A stretch of 64,000 nucleotides of DNA, from positions 62,001 to 126,000 of the forward strand of contig NZ_AYMJ01000005.1 of assembly GCF_000633255.1 (NCBI RefSeq). The letters are read 5' to 3'. Made by a program: the position numbers and the translations under genes. The notes under the pieces are model-generated. The model worked only from the letters and a program-made list of their open reading frames with translations. It had not been told where the DNA came from and did not search any database. The stretch comes from Pseudomonas sp. H1h (GTDB taxonomy: Bacteria; Pseudomonadota; Gammaproteobacteria; Pseudomonadales; Pseudomonadaceae). Of this stretch, positions 1 through 7,612 are shown one piece after another. The stretch's first letter is position 1. The number at the start of each line of letters is the position of its first letter.

Positions 1-531
1 TCCTTTTCTGCCTTCCAACTCGAAGTCCCAGCAATTTATACCACCTCTATTGACCTGCTTTCCATCAGCCAACACCACATATGGTTTCCTCTCCTCATGC
101 AGTGCGCAGAAAATTAGGAAATCCATCCGCACATTCTTTTTCAACTGAGTTAGCAAGTGATTCAGAGTTGACTTCCAGCCTGGAACATTTCTATAGTCAG
201 CCAAAATGCAACCTTGGGCTTCAAAATCAGCGCGCACCTCTGGAAAGTCGTCCGGGTATGAGCTGATAGCCAGTAATAGCGCATCATTTTTACCGGCTTT
301 GATTATAGCTTCAAGGATTGCCTTACCATTCGGCACCGCACTTCCATTGTCAAAACTTGGAAGTTTAAAGTCTATGATAAACAACCCAAACTCCTGAGAA
401 TTCAAGTGCGCAGCAAAATCCGTCATATTTTTTGCGCGCACTACATCACTTACAGAAACGCCCCTTTCTAATAAATGATCATTAATCGCCCGCGACTTAG
501 CGTCATCATCTTCAATAAGCAATATTTTCAT
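1..531 (-). CDS. Receiver-domain protein with phosphorylase-like C-terminal domain, DtcC-like (3' end outside window)
   Basis: This open frame begins at the ATG at 531-529, runs to the left edge without a stop, and gives the first 177 residues. Residues 1-125 form a response-regulator receiver: an acidic cluster after the first strand (LIEDDD, residues 5-10), a candidate phospho-acceptor Asp54 in FIIDFKLP, and Ser90 at the Ser/Thr position. I see no Lys at the usual place after the fifth strand (the sequence reads ADYRN). From residue 136 a new domain starts with MDFLIFCALHEER, which resembles the first strand of PNP/UDP-phosphorylase-family domains in bacterial conflict proteins. Its ATG overlaps the stop of the preceding receiver gene by 4 bases, so the two are translationally coupled. 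In Detocs the third gene has this layout, and its PNP domain cleaves ATP during phage infection. The effector assignment is inference, because most of that domain lies outside the window. Confidence 0.8.
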   Translation of the reverse strand, partial: MKILLIEDDDAKSRAINDHLLERGVSVSDVVRAKNMTDFAAHLNSQEFGLFIIDFKLPSFDNGSAVPNGKAILEAIIKAGKNDALLLAISSYPDDFPEVRADFEAQGCILADYRNVPGWKSTLNHLLTQLKKNVRMDFLIFCALHEERKPYVVLADGKQVNRGGINCWDFELEGRKG

Positions 532-977
532 GCGCACAACCTCAAAAGCGATGTAATTTTTTGTAATGTCGGTTTCGACTTGTAGGTATAAAGCACCGCA
601 CCTATTACATTCTGACTATACTTCACTCTAATAACATCTATTGAGTTTTTCAGTTTAACTTTAACACCACCGATAAAAAAATCTGGATACTGCGTAACAA
701 TCAAAATATTAGCTTTTTTTCGATACGCCTTTAATGCTCTCAGCACTTCTACGCCACCTTGCGCTTGGTCGTGGCCCTTTTTCTTATCGTCAGAATTCTC
801 CCCAAATGTAGAAAGCGCAATATCCAATATAATGAGATCATAATTTACAGCTTTAACTTTCAACACAGCACTGCTTACGCTATCAACTATATCAGGTAAA
901 AATCCAAAAACCTCATTGACGCAACCGTTGATCTCGTCACGCTTATGAACCTCATCCTCAACCAATAAGATATTCAT
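528..977 (-). CDS. Stand-alone receiver-domain protein, DtcB-like
   Basis: A 149-residue protein consisting of one response-regulator receiver and no output domain. VEDE (residues 6-9) gives the acidic pocket, Asp52 in LIILDIAL is the likely phospho-acceptor, Thr95 in IVTQYPDF is the switch residue, and Lys119 is a plausible conserved lysine. An insertion rich in charged residues (about 57-73) follows the phospho-acceptor strand, and the next gene has a similar insertion. The gene is sandwiched between the 992-aa kinase-like gene (1-base junction at 977) and the receiver-effector gene (4-base overlap at 528-531). In Detocs the single-receiver protein DtcB is thought to drain phosphate from the kinase and set the activation threshold. 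That role is transferred from family knowledge. Confidence 0.88.
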   Translation of the reverse strand: MNILLVEDEVHKRDEINGCVNEVFGFLPDIVDSVSSAVLKVKAVNYDLIILDIALSTFGENSDDKKKGHDQAQGGVEVLRALKAYRKKANILIVTQYPDFFIGGVKVKLKNSIDVIRVKYSQNVIGAVLYTYKSKPTLQKITSLLRLCA

Positions 978-3955
978 TAAACACTCCCAACGACCGCATC
1001 ATCACTCACAGTTTCAGAATGCAATGTAAAGCCTAATTTTAACTCTCTACGCTCATCATTCTCTACACACCTTACAGTATGTTTTGTTTCACTTTTCTGA
1101 GTAATGAATTTTACTTTCTTTATTCCTGTATACCCTTCTGTCACCATATCGATTCCATTCTCGACCGAGCGTATTGCTTTTTTAATCCGCTCCTTGGAAT
1201 TCTGATATTCGCCGGGAGACACCGTTGAAGCAATATCGACTGAAACGATATCTAGAATATCGTTGCTATCGGCCTTAATTGCGGAAACATTTACAACCAC
1301 GGGAGCACCGTCTTCACCGTGTATAACCGCATTTTGCAAAAGCACTGCGATACAGTCATATAGCCTATGGACGCTGATGCCTGTGTACTTATTCCCTAAA
1401 CCATCACCTGTGTACTCCACCGACTTCGGCCGATTAAGGTCAAAGAGAATAATTTCACAAAGCTCACGTACCGAGGCAGAAATAAACCCCGTCTGAGGAA
1501 CCCGAAACCAATCAGCCACCTTTTTGAAAACACCACTAACCGCTTCATGAAGTTCGATTTTTATTTGTTCTTCTATACTGCCAAAAGCACCAGAAAAATG
1601 CTTGCCAATACTACTAGTAGCCTCCTGCAGGAGCTCTGTTTTAATAAATCTGGCCGCATTTTCGAGCTGAGGAGATATTTGCTTCCAGCAAAAAGAAATT
1701 ACAAGATCGTTTAAAAGCTGGCTACCCGCAATGCGCAAACTACTAGACAGTATTCTAATATTTTCCCGCGTTGCAGAATCCTCTACGTTCATGTTTGAGT
1801 TAAACAACGACGTAGGTGATTTAAATTGAAGATGTTCCCGCCTTAATTTTTCTACGATCGCTTTATATTGCCCCATCCAAGCACCGACTGTTCGTTTCAT
1901 TCCTGGGCTAGTCATTAACATCCGGTATTCAGGCTTGTTGAAAACAGCATCTACCGTCTCAGTAGTGACGCCATCTAAGGTATTATGCCTAATGCGCCTA
2001 CCAAGATAAGATTCAATTCCAAATTCTGTATTTAGACAAAACTGCTCAAACGCATCTTTAGCAATTTGGGAAATCAGATGTTCGCTTTGATCACTCAGCG
2101 TTATAAAATATACGTCTTTACTTTCACCTTTTTCGTATTCAACGGTACGCACCGTAGCTTGAATACTTGGATACAGCGTCCGAAACTGCTCAGTAGACAC
2201 CGACGGATTACCATCGAGCCATTTACTCATAGCCAAACTATCAACGTACATTCGGCTGTTATCAAAATATTTTTGCAAGGTTGCTAACTTAGACCGCGTT
2301 TCAATAGCATTGGCTTCGATGAGATATTCGATGCGATTGAGTTTTTTGCCAATAAGTGAAAGGATGTCACGTCTAATCTCTGCTGCCTGTGACGCATTCT
2401 TTACAATCTCATACATTTTCTCAAGCGTAACTTCATCTAATGACTCAACAATATAGCAGGCTATTTGTGGAGAATCGCTAAGAAGCTCATCGATAAAGCT
2501 TACTATCGACCCATCATACAGCGACTGGACATAAGCAATGAAATCTGTACGAAATTCAAAATCCACATCCGGGTCAATTGATTTTTTCCGGAATAGTGCC
2601 AGAGACAGAACAGCAATTATATTTTGACTTCCCTCAGGAACGATCCCATAGACCGACCTCATTTCTGGCTCGGTTAGAAGGATTTCCAAGCCCGAAGTAT
2701 TTTCAAAAATAAATTTTATATCACCTTCTTCCAGCGCCAATAAATTAATTCTCTGAGTTATAAACCTCATGAACAAGAAAGTCCGATAAAAGGCATCTAG
2801 TTTTATATTCGGCGTAGTCGATAGCTTTGTACCGTCCACCTTAAGCAAAAGATCTTTATCTATAAAAGAGTCATCACCAATAACGAAGGTTTGGTCAAGA
2901 ATTTCATTTAAAAGCCTAGCTCCAATCACCCGATCTAGTTCATTTCTAAATTTCGTTAAATGGGTTCGTTCTAGAAAAGCAGCTGAAATCCGATATAAAT
3001 CTAACGTACTTCCCGTCCCATCCTCATCATCACGCATATAATGTTGAGTCACTAGCAGGTCATCACTGCCTTCACATGCGTGTCTTATTACAACTCTGAT
3101 CCCTTCTAGCACTTCTGGCTGTAACCGACTCTTGAGCTCAGATACCTGGGCTAGGAAAACCTCTTCAAGATTTAAAAGAATCATTATTGAGTGAAGCGTA
3201 TCAATCAGGGACGATTCTGTAGCTCGCAAAAGAAAACCGGATAAATCTTTGCCGTCTAGCGGGGTTGGTATGAAATTGCTTAACGAATACGACTTCCTAA
3301 TATCTCCATCCACTTTCCCGACAAGACCGCTCACACGTCTCTGAGCAATCAAAAACAAAGAAATTCTAGGACTTAAGTTTTCAAGCGCGCTAAAGTGAAA
3401 ACCCGGCTTGTCACGATGTGCAAACTCTACCTCTATATCATTTATTCTCGCTAATTGAGGGGGCGAAAACTTTCTAGTACTTCTCAGATAAGCAAGCTTG
3501 TAAGACAAAAAATTTGACGCACCATAGATCTTGCTTATTTCATATATAACTTCCAAAGCAGCATCAGTTTCAAGAACTTCCACTTGAGCCAACGGGAGCA
3601 TCAACTTTAACGCTTGTAGCGCATCCAACCCTACGGAATTAACGTAGCCACACGTATATCTGATTTCGTCTCGCCAGTGCAGCGCTGTAAACCTCGTAAA
3701 CATGAAAAGATTCGAGCTAGTCTTTTTCTTATCATCTTCTAGGAGCCCACCTGTGCCTTTAAGAAGAGCACCAATGACCATCATATCGCTAACGTTATTT
3801 TCTTTTCGAACGGAATCAATTTCAGCTCGATTTCTCAACTCCTGAGAAATATAACCGCGCACTAAATTTCTTTTTTGCAACGACTTAACGCTGGAAATTA
3901 AGCGATGAACCTGAGCCGAGCGCCCCATATTCGAAGAGACAAGCTTACGAGACAT
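977..3955 (-). CDS. Large sensor protein with C-terminal histidine-kinase ATPase domain, DtcA-like
   Basis: A 992-residue soluble protein with no signal peptide or membrane segment. Roughly the first 800 residues are mainly helical, with no motif I can name. In Detocs this region consists of TPR-like sensor repeats. The C-terminus is a degenerate GHKL ATPase: an N-box-like LLQNAVIHG at residues 872-880 and a glycine-containing EGYTGIKKVKF around 940-950. The phospho-accepting histidine cannot be fixed by eye; it may lie in the helical stretch just before the ATPase. The start ATG at 3955 has a good AGGAG about 9 bases upstream. The gene heads an operon with two receiver genes, fitting a phosphorelay. 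The coding sequence is visibly AT-rich compared with the rest of the window, a sign of horizontal acquisition. I am confident of the kinase-like class, and moderately confident of the Detocs identity. Confidence 0.85.
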   Translation of the reverse strand: MSRKLVSSNMGRSAQVHRLISSVKSLQKRNLVRGYISQELRNRAEIDSVRKENNVSDMMVIGALLKGTGGLLEDDKKKTSSNLFMFTRFTALHWRDEIRYTCGYVNSVGLDALQALKLMLPLAQVEVLETDAALEVIYEISKIYGASNFLSYKLAYLRSTRKFSPPQLARINDIEVEFAHRDKPGFHFSALENLSPRISLFLIAQRRVSGLVGKVDGDIRKSYSLSNFIPTPLDGKDLSGFLLRATESSLIDTLHSIMILLNLEEVFLAQVSELKSRLQPEVLEGIRVVIRHACEGSDDLLVTQHYMRDDEDGTGSTLDLYRISAAFLERTHLTKFRNELDRVIGARLLNEILDQTFVIGDDSFIDKDLLLKVDGTKLSTTPNIKLDAFYRTFLFMRFITQRINLLALEEGDIKFIFENTSGLEILLTEPEMRSVYGIVPEGSQNIIAVLSLALFRKKSIDPDVDFEFRTDFIAYVQSLYDGSIVSFIDELLSDSPQIACYIVESLDEVTLEKMYEIVKNASQAAEIRRDILSLIGKKLNRIEYLIEANAIETRSKLATLQKYFDNSRMYVDSLAMSKWLDGNPSVSTEQFRTLYPSIQATVRTVEYEKGESKDVYFITLSDQSEHLISQIAKDAFEQFCLNTEFGIESYLGRRIRHNTLDGVTTETVDAVFNKPEYRMLMTSPGMKRTVGAWMGQYKAIVEKLRREHLQFKSPTSLFNSNMNVEDSATRENIRILSSSLRIAGSQLLNDLVISFCWKQISPQLENAARFIKTELLQEATSSIGKHFSGAFGSIEEQIKIELHEAVSGVFKKVADWFRVPQTGFISASVRELCEIILFDLNRPKSVEYTGDGLGNKYTGISVHRLYDCIAVLLQNAVIHGEDGAPVVVNVSAIKADSNDILDIVSVDIASTVSPGEYQNSKERIKKAIRSVENGIDMVTEGYTGIKKVKFITQKSETKHTVRCVENDERRELKLGFTLHSETVSDDAVVGSV

Positions 3956-4374
3956 ATATTACGCTCCTGCGTTTATATTTATAAATCCTCAACGGCCTGT
4001 TACAACTCAGGCTCTCCCCATCAAAACGGTTTGATGCATGCCTTACACGATCGACTGTTCCTTTAACCCATGCAGTCTGCAACTCATCATGACTTTATGC
4101 CATCACCATTCTCGTGACAATAACCTGACCCGAGCTCTTTCCACAACCCTACTCAGGATAAGTTTAGAAGTAGCGATACCCGCCGCTCATAGAGCTGCGG
4201 GATAGATCAGTTTTGTTTCAGTGGGATTGGTTTGCATCCATCAGTCTTATTCGATCGTCGCCTTATGACTAAGGTCGAGTATTCGCAAGGCGAAACATAT
4301 GATTGATATCCAAAGTTCTCTCGTGTAATTGACAAATCCGTTTCGGATGAAAACTCCTCTGATCACATCGTTCC

Positions 4375-4495
4375 GTTACACCTAATCGGCTCAGTAACAC
4401 CGACATAACTGAAGCGCTAGACCCGGTGTAACTGTCGATTTATCATTTAAATTCAAACAGTTACGACGAACAGTAACACGCGTAACACACGTAAC
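4375..4495. repeat. Cluster of seven GTAAC motifs, iteron-like
   Basis: GTAAC or its complement occurs at 4375-4379 (inverted), 4394-4398, 4428-4432, 4460-4464 (inverted), 4473-4477, 4482-4486 and 4491-4495. Most are extended to GTAACAC or GGTGTAAC. The last three are spaced 9 bases apart. The pattern resembles multiple binding sites for one DNA-binding protein, which is not identified. Confidence 0.5.
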
Positions 4496-4567
4496 ATCAA
4501 TTTTTAGCCGGTGCGGATCCCCTCCCCCCCTTGAAGTGCAATACCTCCAGCGTAGGGACCCAGAACG

Positions 4568-4868
4568 TGCGGGGGCCCCTGAAACAACCTCGGATACACG
4601 GGGTCGGAAACCCGCCGGACCTTGTTAGCGGGAGAACTCCCAGCTTAGTGAACAGGTGAACCCGGTGAACTGCCTGTTCACCTGTGCATCTGCACTACAA
4701 AACAATCGATCCAAGGTCATCATTACCGGTACGGTAACGATGTCCTTTTTTCTTCAAGATCCTTTCAATTTCAACGTTGAAATTTCAGTAAGCTCCAGCA
4801 TCTCCCGCTACCACAGTCCCGCGGGTTTCCGACCCCGTGTGGCGATGAAATCCTCAGGGGCCCCCGGC
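4568..4868. repeat. Large nested inverted repeat with arms of about 80 bases
   Basis: The left arm (about 4568-4650) and right arm (about 4788-4868) are reverse complements with scattered mismatches. Perfect blocks are GGGGGCCCCTGA (4571-4582 with 4854-4865), CACGGGGTCGGAAACCCGC (4597-4615 with 4821-4839), TAGCGGGAGA (4626-4635 with 4801-4810) and AGCTTA (4642-4647 with 4789-4794). The loop holds a hairpin (ACAGGTGAAC, 4652-4661, with its complement at 4676-4685) and a palindrome (4767-4784). It could be two inverted copies of a small element or the ends of one; I do not recognise the family. Confidence 0.7.
4767..4784. repeat. Perfect 18-base palindrome
   Basis: AATTTCAACGTTGAAATT is a perfect dyad inside the loop of the large inverted repeat, about 210 bases before the TIR gene. 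It could be an operator for a dimeric regulator or part of the structure of the surrounding element. Confidence 0.5.
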
Positions 4869-4996
4869 TGATTCCACCCCTAGTCAAATTCCTGTCAGCG
4901 GAATGCAGATTCCCGAAGGGTGACCTACATTAAACGGTGGGCGATCAGCGCTCGGTCAGCCACTGCCGACCATAAACGACTCATCGGGAGGTAGCT

Positions 4997-6151
4997 GTGT
5001 CGCTAAAGATATTTCTGAGTTATGCGAAAGAGGATAAAGCTCACGCTTTTAAGTATTACGACCTCCTCGCACACGAAGGAATGCGGCCTTGGGTCGATGA
5101 GAAACACATTCTTCCAGGTCAAAATTGGGAAGCAGAGATCGACAAAGCTTTCCAGGATGCTCATGTGATCATTCTGTTACTCAGTAAAAAAAGCGTCGAC
5201 AAGAGGGGGTTTGTTCAAAGGGAGGCCAATGATGCCATCGAGCGTCTTAGGTATAAAAAGCCTACCGATATATACGTAATACCCTTGCTTCTTGAACCAT
5301 GTGAGGTTCCAAGCAACATCTCCGGGCGTCTGCAGTATGTTGACATCGGCACCGCAGGCGCTTGGGAACAGTTAAGAGCCTCTCTGCTGCTCGCTGCCGA
5401 GCAACAGTCGATTGAACTCACTAATGGCTTGAGTGCAGGTCCGTTCAGTATTTTCTCTGAGGTACTTGAGGACTACTGGGAAGGCTTTCCAGGACACGAC
5501 ATCAAAATCGGATATCCACGCTTCGAGTCTGCGACTCGTCCCGATGCGGCTAAGGAGCTATCGCTTTTCTTCGGTGGTCGAGCGACTCGCGCACTCATCG
5601 TGTCAAGGCAAAAGCCTTGGGACCAGCATCCGGATCTTTTTACAGAACCGGGAGGTTTTCAGACGCTTAACGGTCGTTGGGACGACTATGGAATTGTTCA
5701 TGCTAATGACCAGTTCCTGAGCCTTACGTACGAGGTGAGCTGGTATGGCGCTGGCGCAGCGCATCCGAATTCGCACTTTGAAACTTACAATTTCTCCATG
5801 CCTGAACGACTTCAACTGCTCACCCTCGACGATTACTTCACAGATCATAATGCTGCTGTTCAGCGCATAAGCGAGCTTTGCATCGCCGAGTTGTGCCGAG
5901 AGCACTGGAGAAGGTTCAGCGAAAAACCGGATGAAAATCAGCTTGAATGGTTCAAGGGAGGTGCGGGGCCAAAAGCTGACAATTTCAGCAGCTTTACGGT
6001 TGAAGCGGATCACTTCACCTTTCTCTTCGCTCCCTATGAAGTGGCGGCCTATGCGTGCGGGAGATGGAGCGTCGATATCTCTTTTTATGATGTCCTTGAT
6101 TATTTGAAAGAAGACGGGCCTCATCTGCTGGCGGTACGGCAGACCGTGTAG
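4997..6151 (+). CDS. TIR-domain protein with C-terminal DUF3298/RsiV-like domain
   Basis: A 384-residue protein. Residues 1-135 are a TIR domain: KIFLSYAKEDK opens the fold, WVDEKHILPG (32-41) is the loop region, and SKKSVDKRGFVQREANDAIE (63-82) places a candidate catalytic Glu at 76, as in NAD-cleaving bacterial TIR domains. Residues about 230-372 resemble the DUF3298/RsiV family: a beta-rich stretch, the GAGAAHPNSHFETYNF signature (251-266), and a closing FTFLFAPYEVAAYACG segment. No signal peptide or membrane segment is seen, although many DUF3298 proteins are exported. The start is GTG at 4997 with GGGAGG just upstream. TIR proteins next to other defence genes are typically NAD-depleting immune effectors. 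The partner is not obvious: no ThsA-like gene is adjacent. Function as a defence effector is inference. Confidence 0.85.
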   Translation: MSLKIFLSYAKEDKAHAFKYYDLLAHEGMRPWVDEKHILPGQNWEAEIDKAFQDAHVIILLLSKKSVDKRGFVQREANDAIERLRYKKPTDIYVIPLLLEPCEVPSNISGRLQYVDIGTAGAWEQLRASLLLAAEQQSIELTNGLSAGPFSIFSEVLEDYWEGFPGHDIKIGYPRFESATRPDAAKELSLFFGGRATRALIVSRQKPWDQHPDLFTEPGGFQTLNGRWDDYGIVHANDQFLSLTYEVSWYGAGAAHPNSHFETYNFSMPERLQLLTLDDYFTDHNAAVQRISELCIAELCREHWRRFSEKPDENQLEWFKGGAGPKADNFSSFTVEADHFTFLFAPYEVAAYACGRWSVDISFYDVLDYLKEDGPHLLAVRQTV

Positions 6152-6255
6152 CTGATGATGCAAGCAGCGGCGATAACCTCGCCAGCAGTTGCGAGGCTGT
6201 ATCCCTGCTTGTATCCCTAACTATATAATCTTGCTGCAAGCCACAGAATTAGTGG

Positions 6256-6282
6256 GCCCCGACAGTCTCCCTCGGGGCACCA
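6256..6282 (+). other. tRNA-like acceptor-stem scar, candidate attachment site
   Basis: GCCCCGA (6256-6262) and TCGGGGC (6272-6278) are perfect complements, followed by ACCA (6279-6282), as in a tRNA acceptor stem plus discriminator and CCA. Only nine bases separate them, so no tRNA fits. CAGTCTCCCTCGGGGCACCA reads like the 3' end of a tRNA gene and is followed by a terminator. This is the footprint expected at the distal end of an element integrated into a tRNA 3' end; the intact tRNA would lie left of the window. Confidence 0.4.
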
Positions 6283-6291
6283 AAATCAAGA

Positions 6292-6320
6292 AAGGTCTTG
6301 CTTAGCAAGGCCTTTTTTTT
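6292..6320 (+). terminator. Rho-independent terminator
   Basis: AAGGTCTTGC and GCAAGGCCTT form a stem with one G-T pair around a TTA loop, followed by a run of eight T. It sits just after the tRNA-like scar, as a tRNA gene's own terminator would. Confidence 0.85.
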
Positions 6321-6373
6321 CGTCTGCCGGAAAGTGCTGCTGGCCGCCGGCGAGTTCCTACAAAGGTTCACCC

Positions 6374-6703
6374 ATGGAAACGTCACTGGAAACAGTCGCC
6401 CTTTTCTCTCTCAAACTCGCTTACGAGGAAGAAGGCCTGAGCCCGATTTTGCGGGATGACATGGTCATGGGTGACTATCAGAAAGACGTGTTCGAATTGC
6501 TGGTGCGGCGCGGGGATGTCGAGAGCATCCAGTTCAAGATGAACGAGTGTCTGGGGTTGGCGATGGACGCCTTGGGCGGTGTCGAGAAACCGTTGGGGCG
6601 GGAACTGCACAAGTTGTCAGCCGACTTCAGGCAGGCGCAGTCGCTGGAGCAGCTCGATCAGCCGCTCCTCGCGCTCAAGGGTTATTTGAAAGACATTCTG
6701 TAA
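6374..6703 (+). CDS. Hypothetical protein, 109 aa
   Basis: A small soluble, acidic and mostly helical protein that I do not recognise. There is no signal peptide, membrane segment or cysteine motif. An AAAGGT precedes the ATG by about 8 bases. GC content and codon use match the chromosomal genes to its right, not the AT-rich genes to its left, so it probably marks the first native gene after the accessory region. It converges with the exported-protein gene at 6738-7493, with only 34 bases between them. Confidence 0.7.
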   Translation: METSLETVALFSLKLAYEEEGLSPILRDDMVMGDYQKDVFELLVRRGDVESIQFKMNECLGLAMDALGGVEKPLGRELHKLSADFRQAQSLEQLDQPLLALKGYLKDIL

Positions 6704-6737
6704 TCAGACGCGCAATCTGTAGAAACAGCCCTTCGGA

Positions 6738-7493
6738 TTACTGCCGCACTTTTACCACTCGAATGTCGATGGGAAACCCACCCGGCCCTTCCAGCTTCTT
6801 CCATCCCACGTATTGAAAAATCGCCTCCCGATCGATGGTTTCGCCCCTCTCCACCATTTCTCCGCCCAGCACCGCAACTTCCTTATAGACGGCGCAACTG
6901 CCCTCATCGGGATGGGCGGTGTAGACCACATAGGGTTTGACGTATCGCACGGCGCGGAAATGTCGGCCGCAGCCCCAATCGACCGTGATCATCAAGGTCT
7001 TCAGATACGCTTCGCCATCCGTTTCCGATTCCTCGGCGAGTTCATTGAGCTTGCCAATTCCGCCGACGTCGCTGAAGCCTAGATCGAGGGCGCGCTTGTA
7101 TTCCGGTGACTTCTCGTGCTCGGCCTGAGCCTTGAAGTATTGCTGTTGAAGCTCCGCGACCAGGACCTCCTCTTCCTTGTTACGGATCACGAACGCTTGA
7201 GCAATGACGTTTTCGCAACGGGCATATTCGGGAGAGGTAAGGCTTTCCTGGGCGAGGTGATCGCGATGAACGTAAACAGTGCGATTCAAGCTGTCGACGC
7301 GGTCCATCGCTTGCCTGGTTGTCATGACCCCGTTTTGAACGTTGTTCACCACTTGCTGAAAACTCTGACAATCGGAGAGGTATTCTTTCCAGGCGACCTC
7401 CGGGGTTTCATCCCAGCCGGCAAGTGCCGGGGTCATTACGGTAGAGAGGAGGAAAGCGCTGAGCAGGCGCGGGACAGAAGAAACGGTAGGCAT
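6738..7493 (-). CDS. Hypothetical exported protein, 251 aa
   Basis: The N-terminus (residues 1-25, ending TPALA before GWDE) is a clear Sec signal peptide. The mature protein is acidic and helical in its first half (repeated charged stretches such as RNKEEEVLVAELQQQ). It ends in a short beta-rich part with three cysteines overall: C38, and two near the C-terminal half in WGCGRHF and GSCAVYKE. I know no family for it. It is transcribed away from the three paralogous membrane-protein genes that start at 7613. Confidence 0.75.
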   Translation of the reverse strand: MPTVSSVPRLLSAFLLSTVMTPALAGWDETPEVAWKEYLSDCQSFQQVVNNVQNGVMTTRQAMDRVDSLNRTVYVHRDHLAQESLTSPEYARCENVIAQAFVIRNKEEEVLVAELQQQYFKAQAEHEKSPEYKRALDLGFSDVGGIGKLNELAEESETDGEAYLKTLMITVDWGCGRHFRAVRYVKPYVVYTAHPDEGSCAVYKEVAVLGGEMVERGETIDREAIFQYVGWKKLEGPGGFPIDIRVVKVRQ

Positions 7494-7543
7494 GTGTAGT
7501 CCGTTACGCAGTTGAAGAAAGTGGCGCGAAGCTACTATTTTGA

Positions 7544-7556
7544 TATCTTGCCGTCC
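7544..7556 (+). promoter_or_regulatory. Shared upstream element, copy 1
   Basis: TATCTTGCCGTCC lies 69 bases before the ATG of the first paralogue, preceded by an AT stretch (TACTATTTTGA) and an imperfect dyad (AGTGGC/GCTACT). Near-identical elements lie 70 and 77 bases before the other two paralogues. TATCTT may be a -10 box; this is inference. Confidence 0.45.
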
Positions 7557-7612
7557 ACTCTCGCTGGAGGCCTGTCAACCGCCTCTGTTATCGCGCACTC
7601 GGGAATAAACCA

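Larger units (their letters stand above)
3956..4996. other. Gene-poor kilobase between the phosphorelay operon and the TIR gene
   Basis: No convincing coding sequence is present on either strand. It holds the presumed promoter of the leftward operon, a cluster of GTAAC motifs (4375-4495) and a nested inverted repeat (about 4568-4868), and it ends with the ribosome-binding site of the TIR gene. The 71-codon frame at 4656-4871 lies within the inverted repeat and is not supported. Confidence 0.6.

Noticed and set aside
4375..4495. A plasmid replication origin
   Set aside because: The GTAAC cluster is iteron-like but there is no replication initiator gene and no DnaA box that I can support.
4656..4871. 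A 71-codon frame in the spacer before the TIR gene
   Set aside because: It lies within the large inverted repeat and its sequence is dictated by the repeat; no ribosome-binding site.
4997..6151. Thoeris ThsB plus partner
   Set aside because: A TIR domain is present, but no ThsA-like (SIR2/SLOG) gene is adjacent, and the DUF3298-like C-terminus is not part of ThsB.
6256..6282. An intact tRNA gene
   Set aside because: Only the acceptor-stem halves and ACCA are present, nine bases apart; no D, anticodon or T arm fits.
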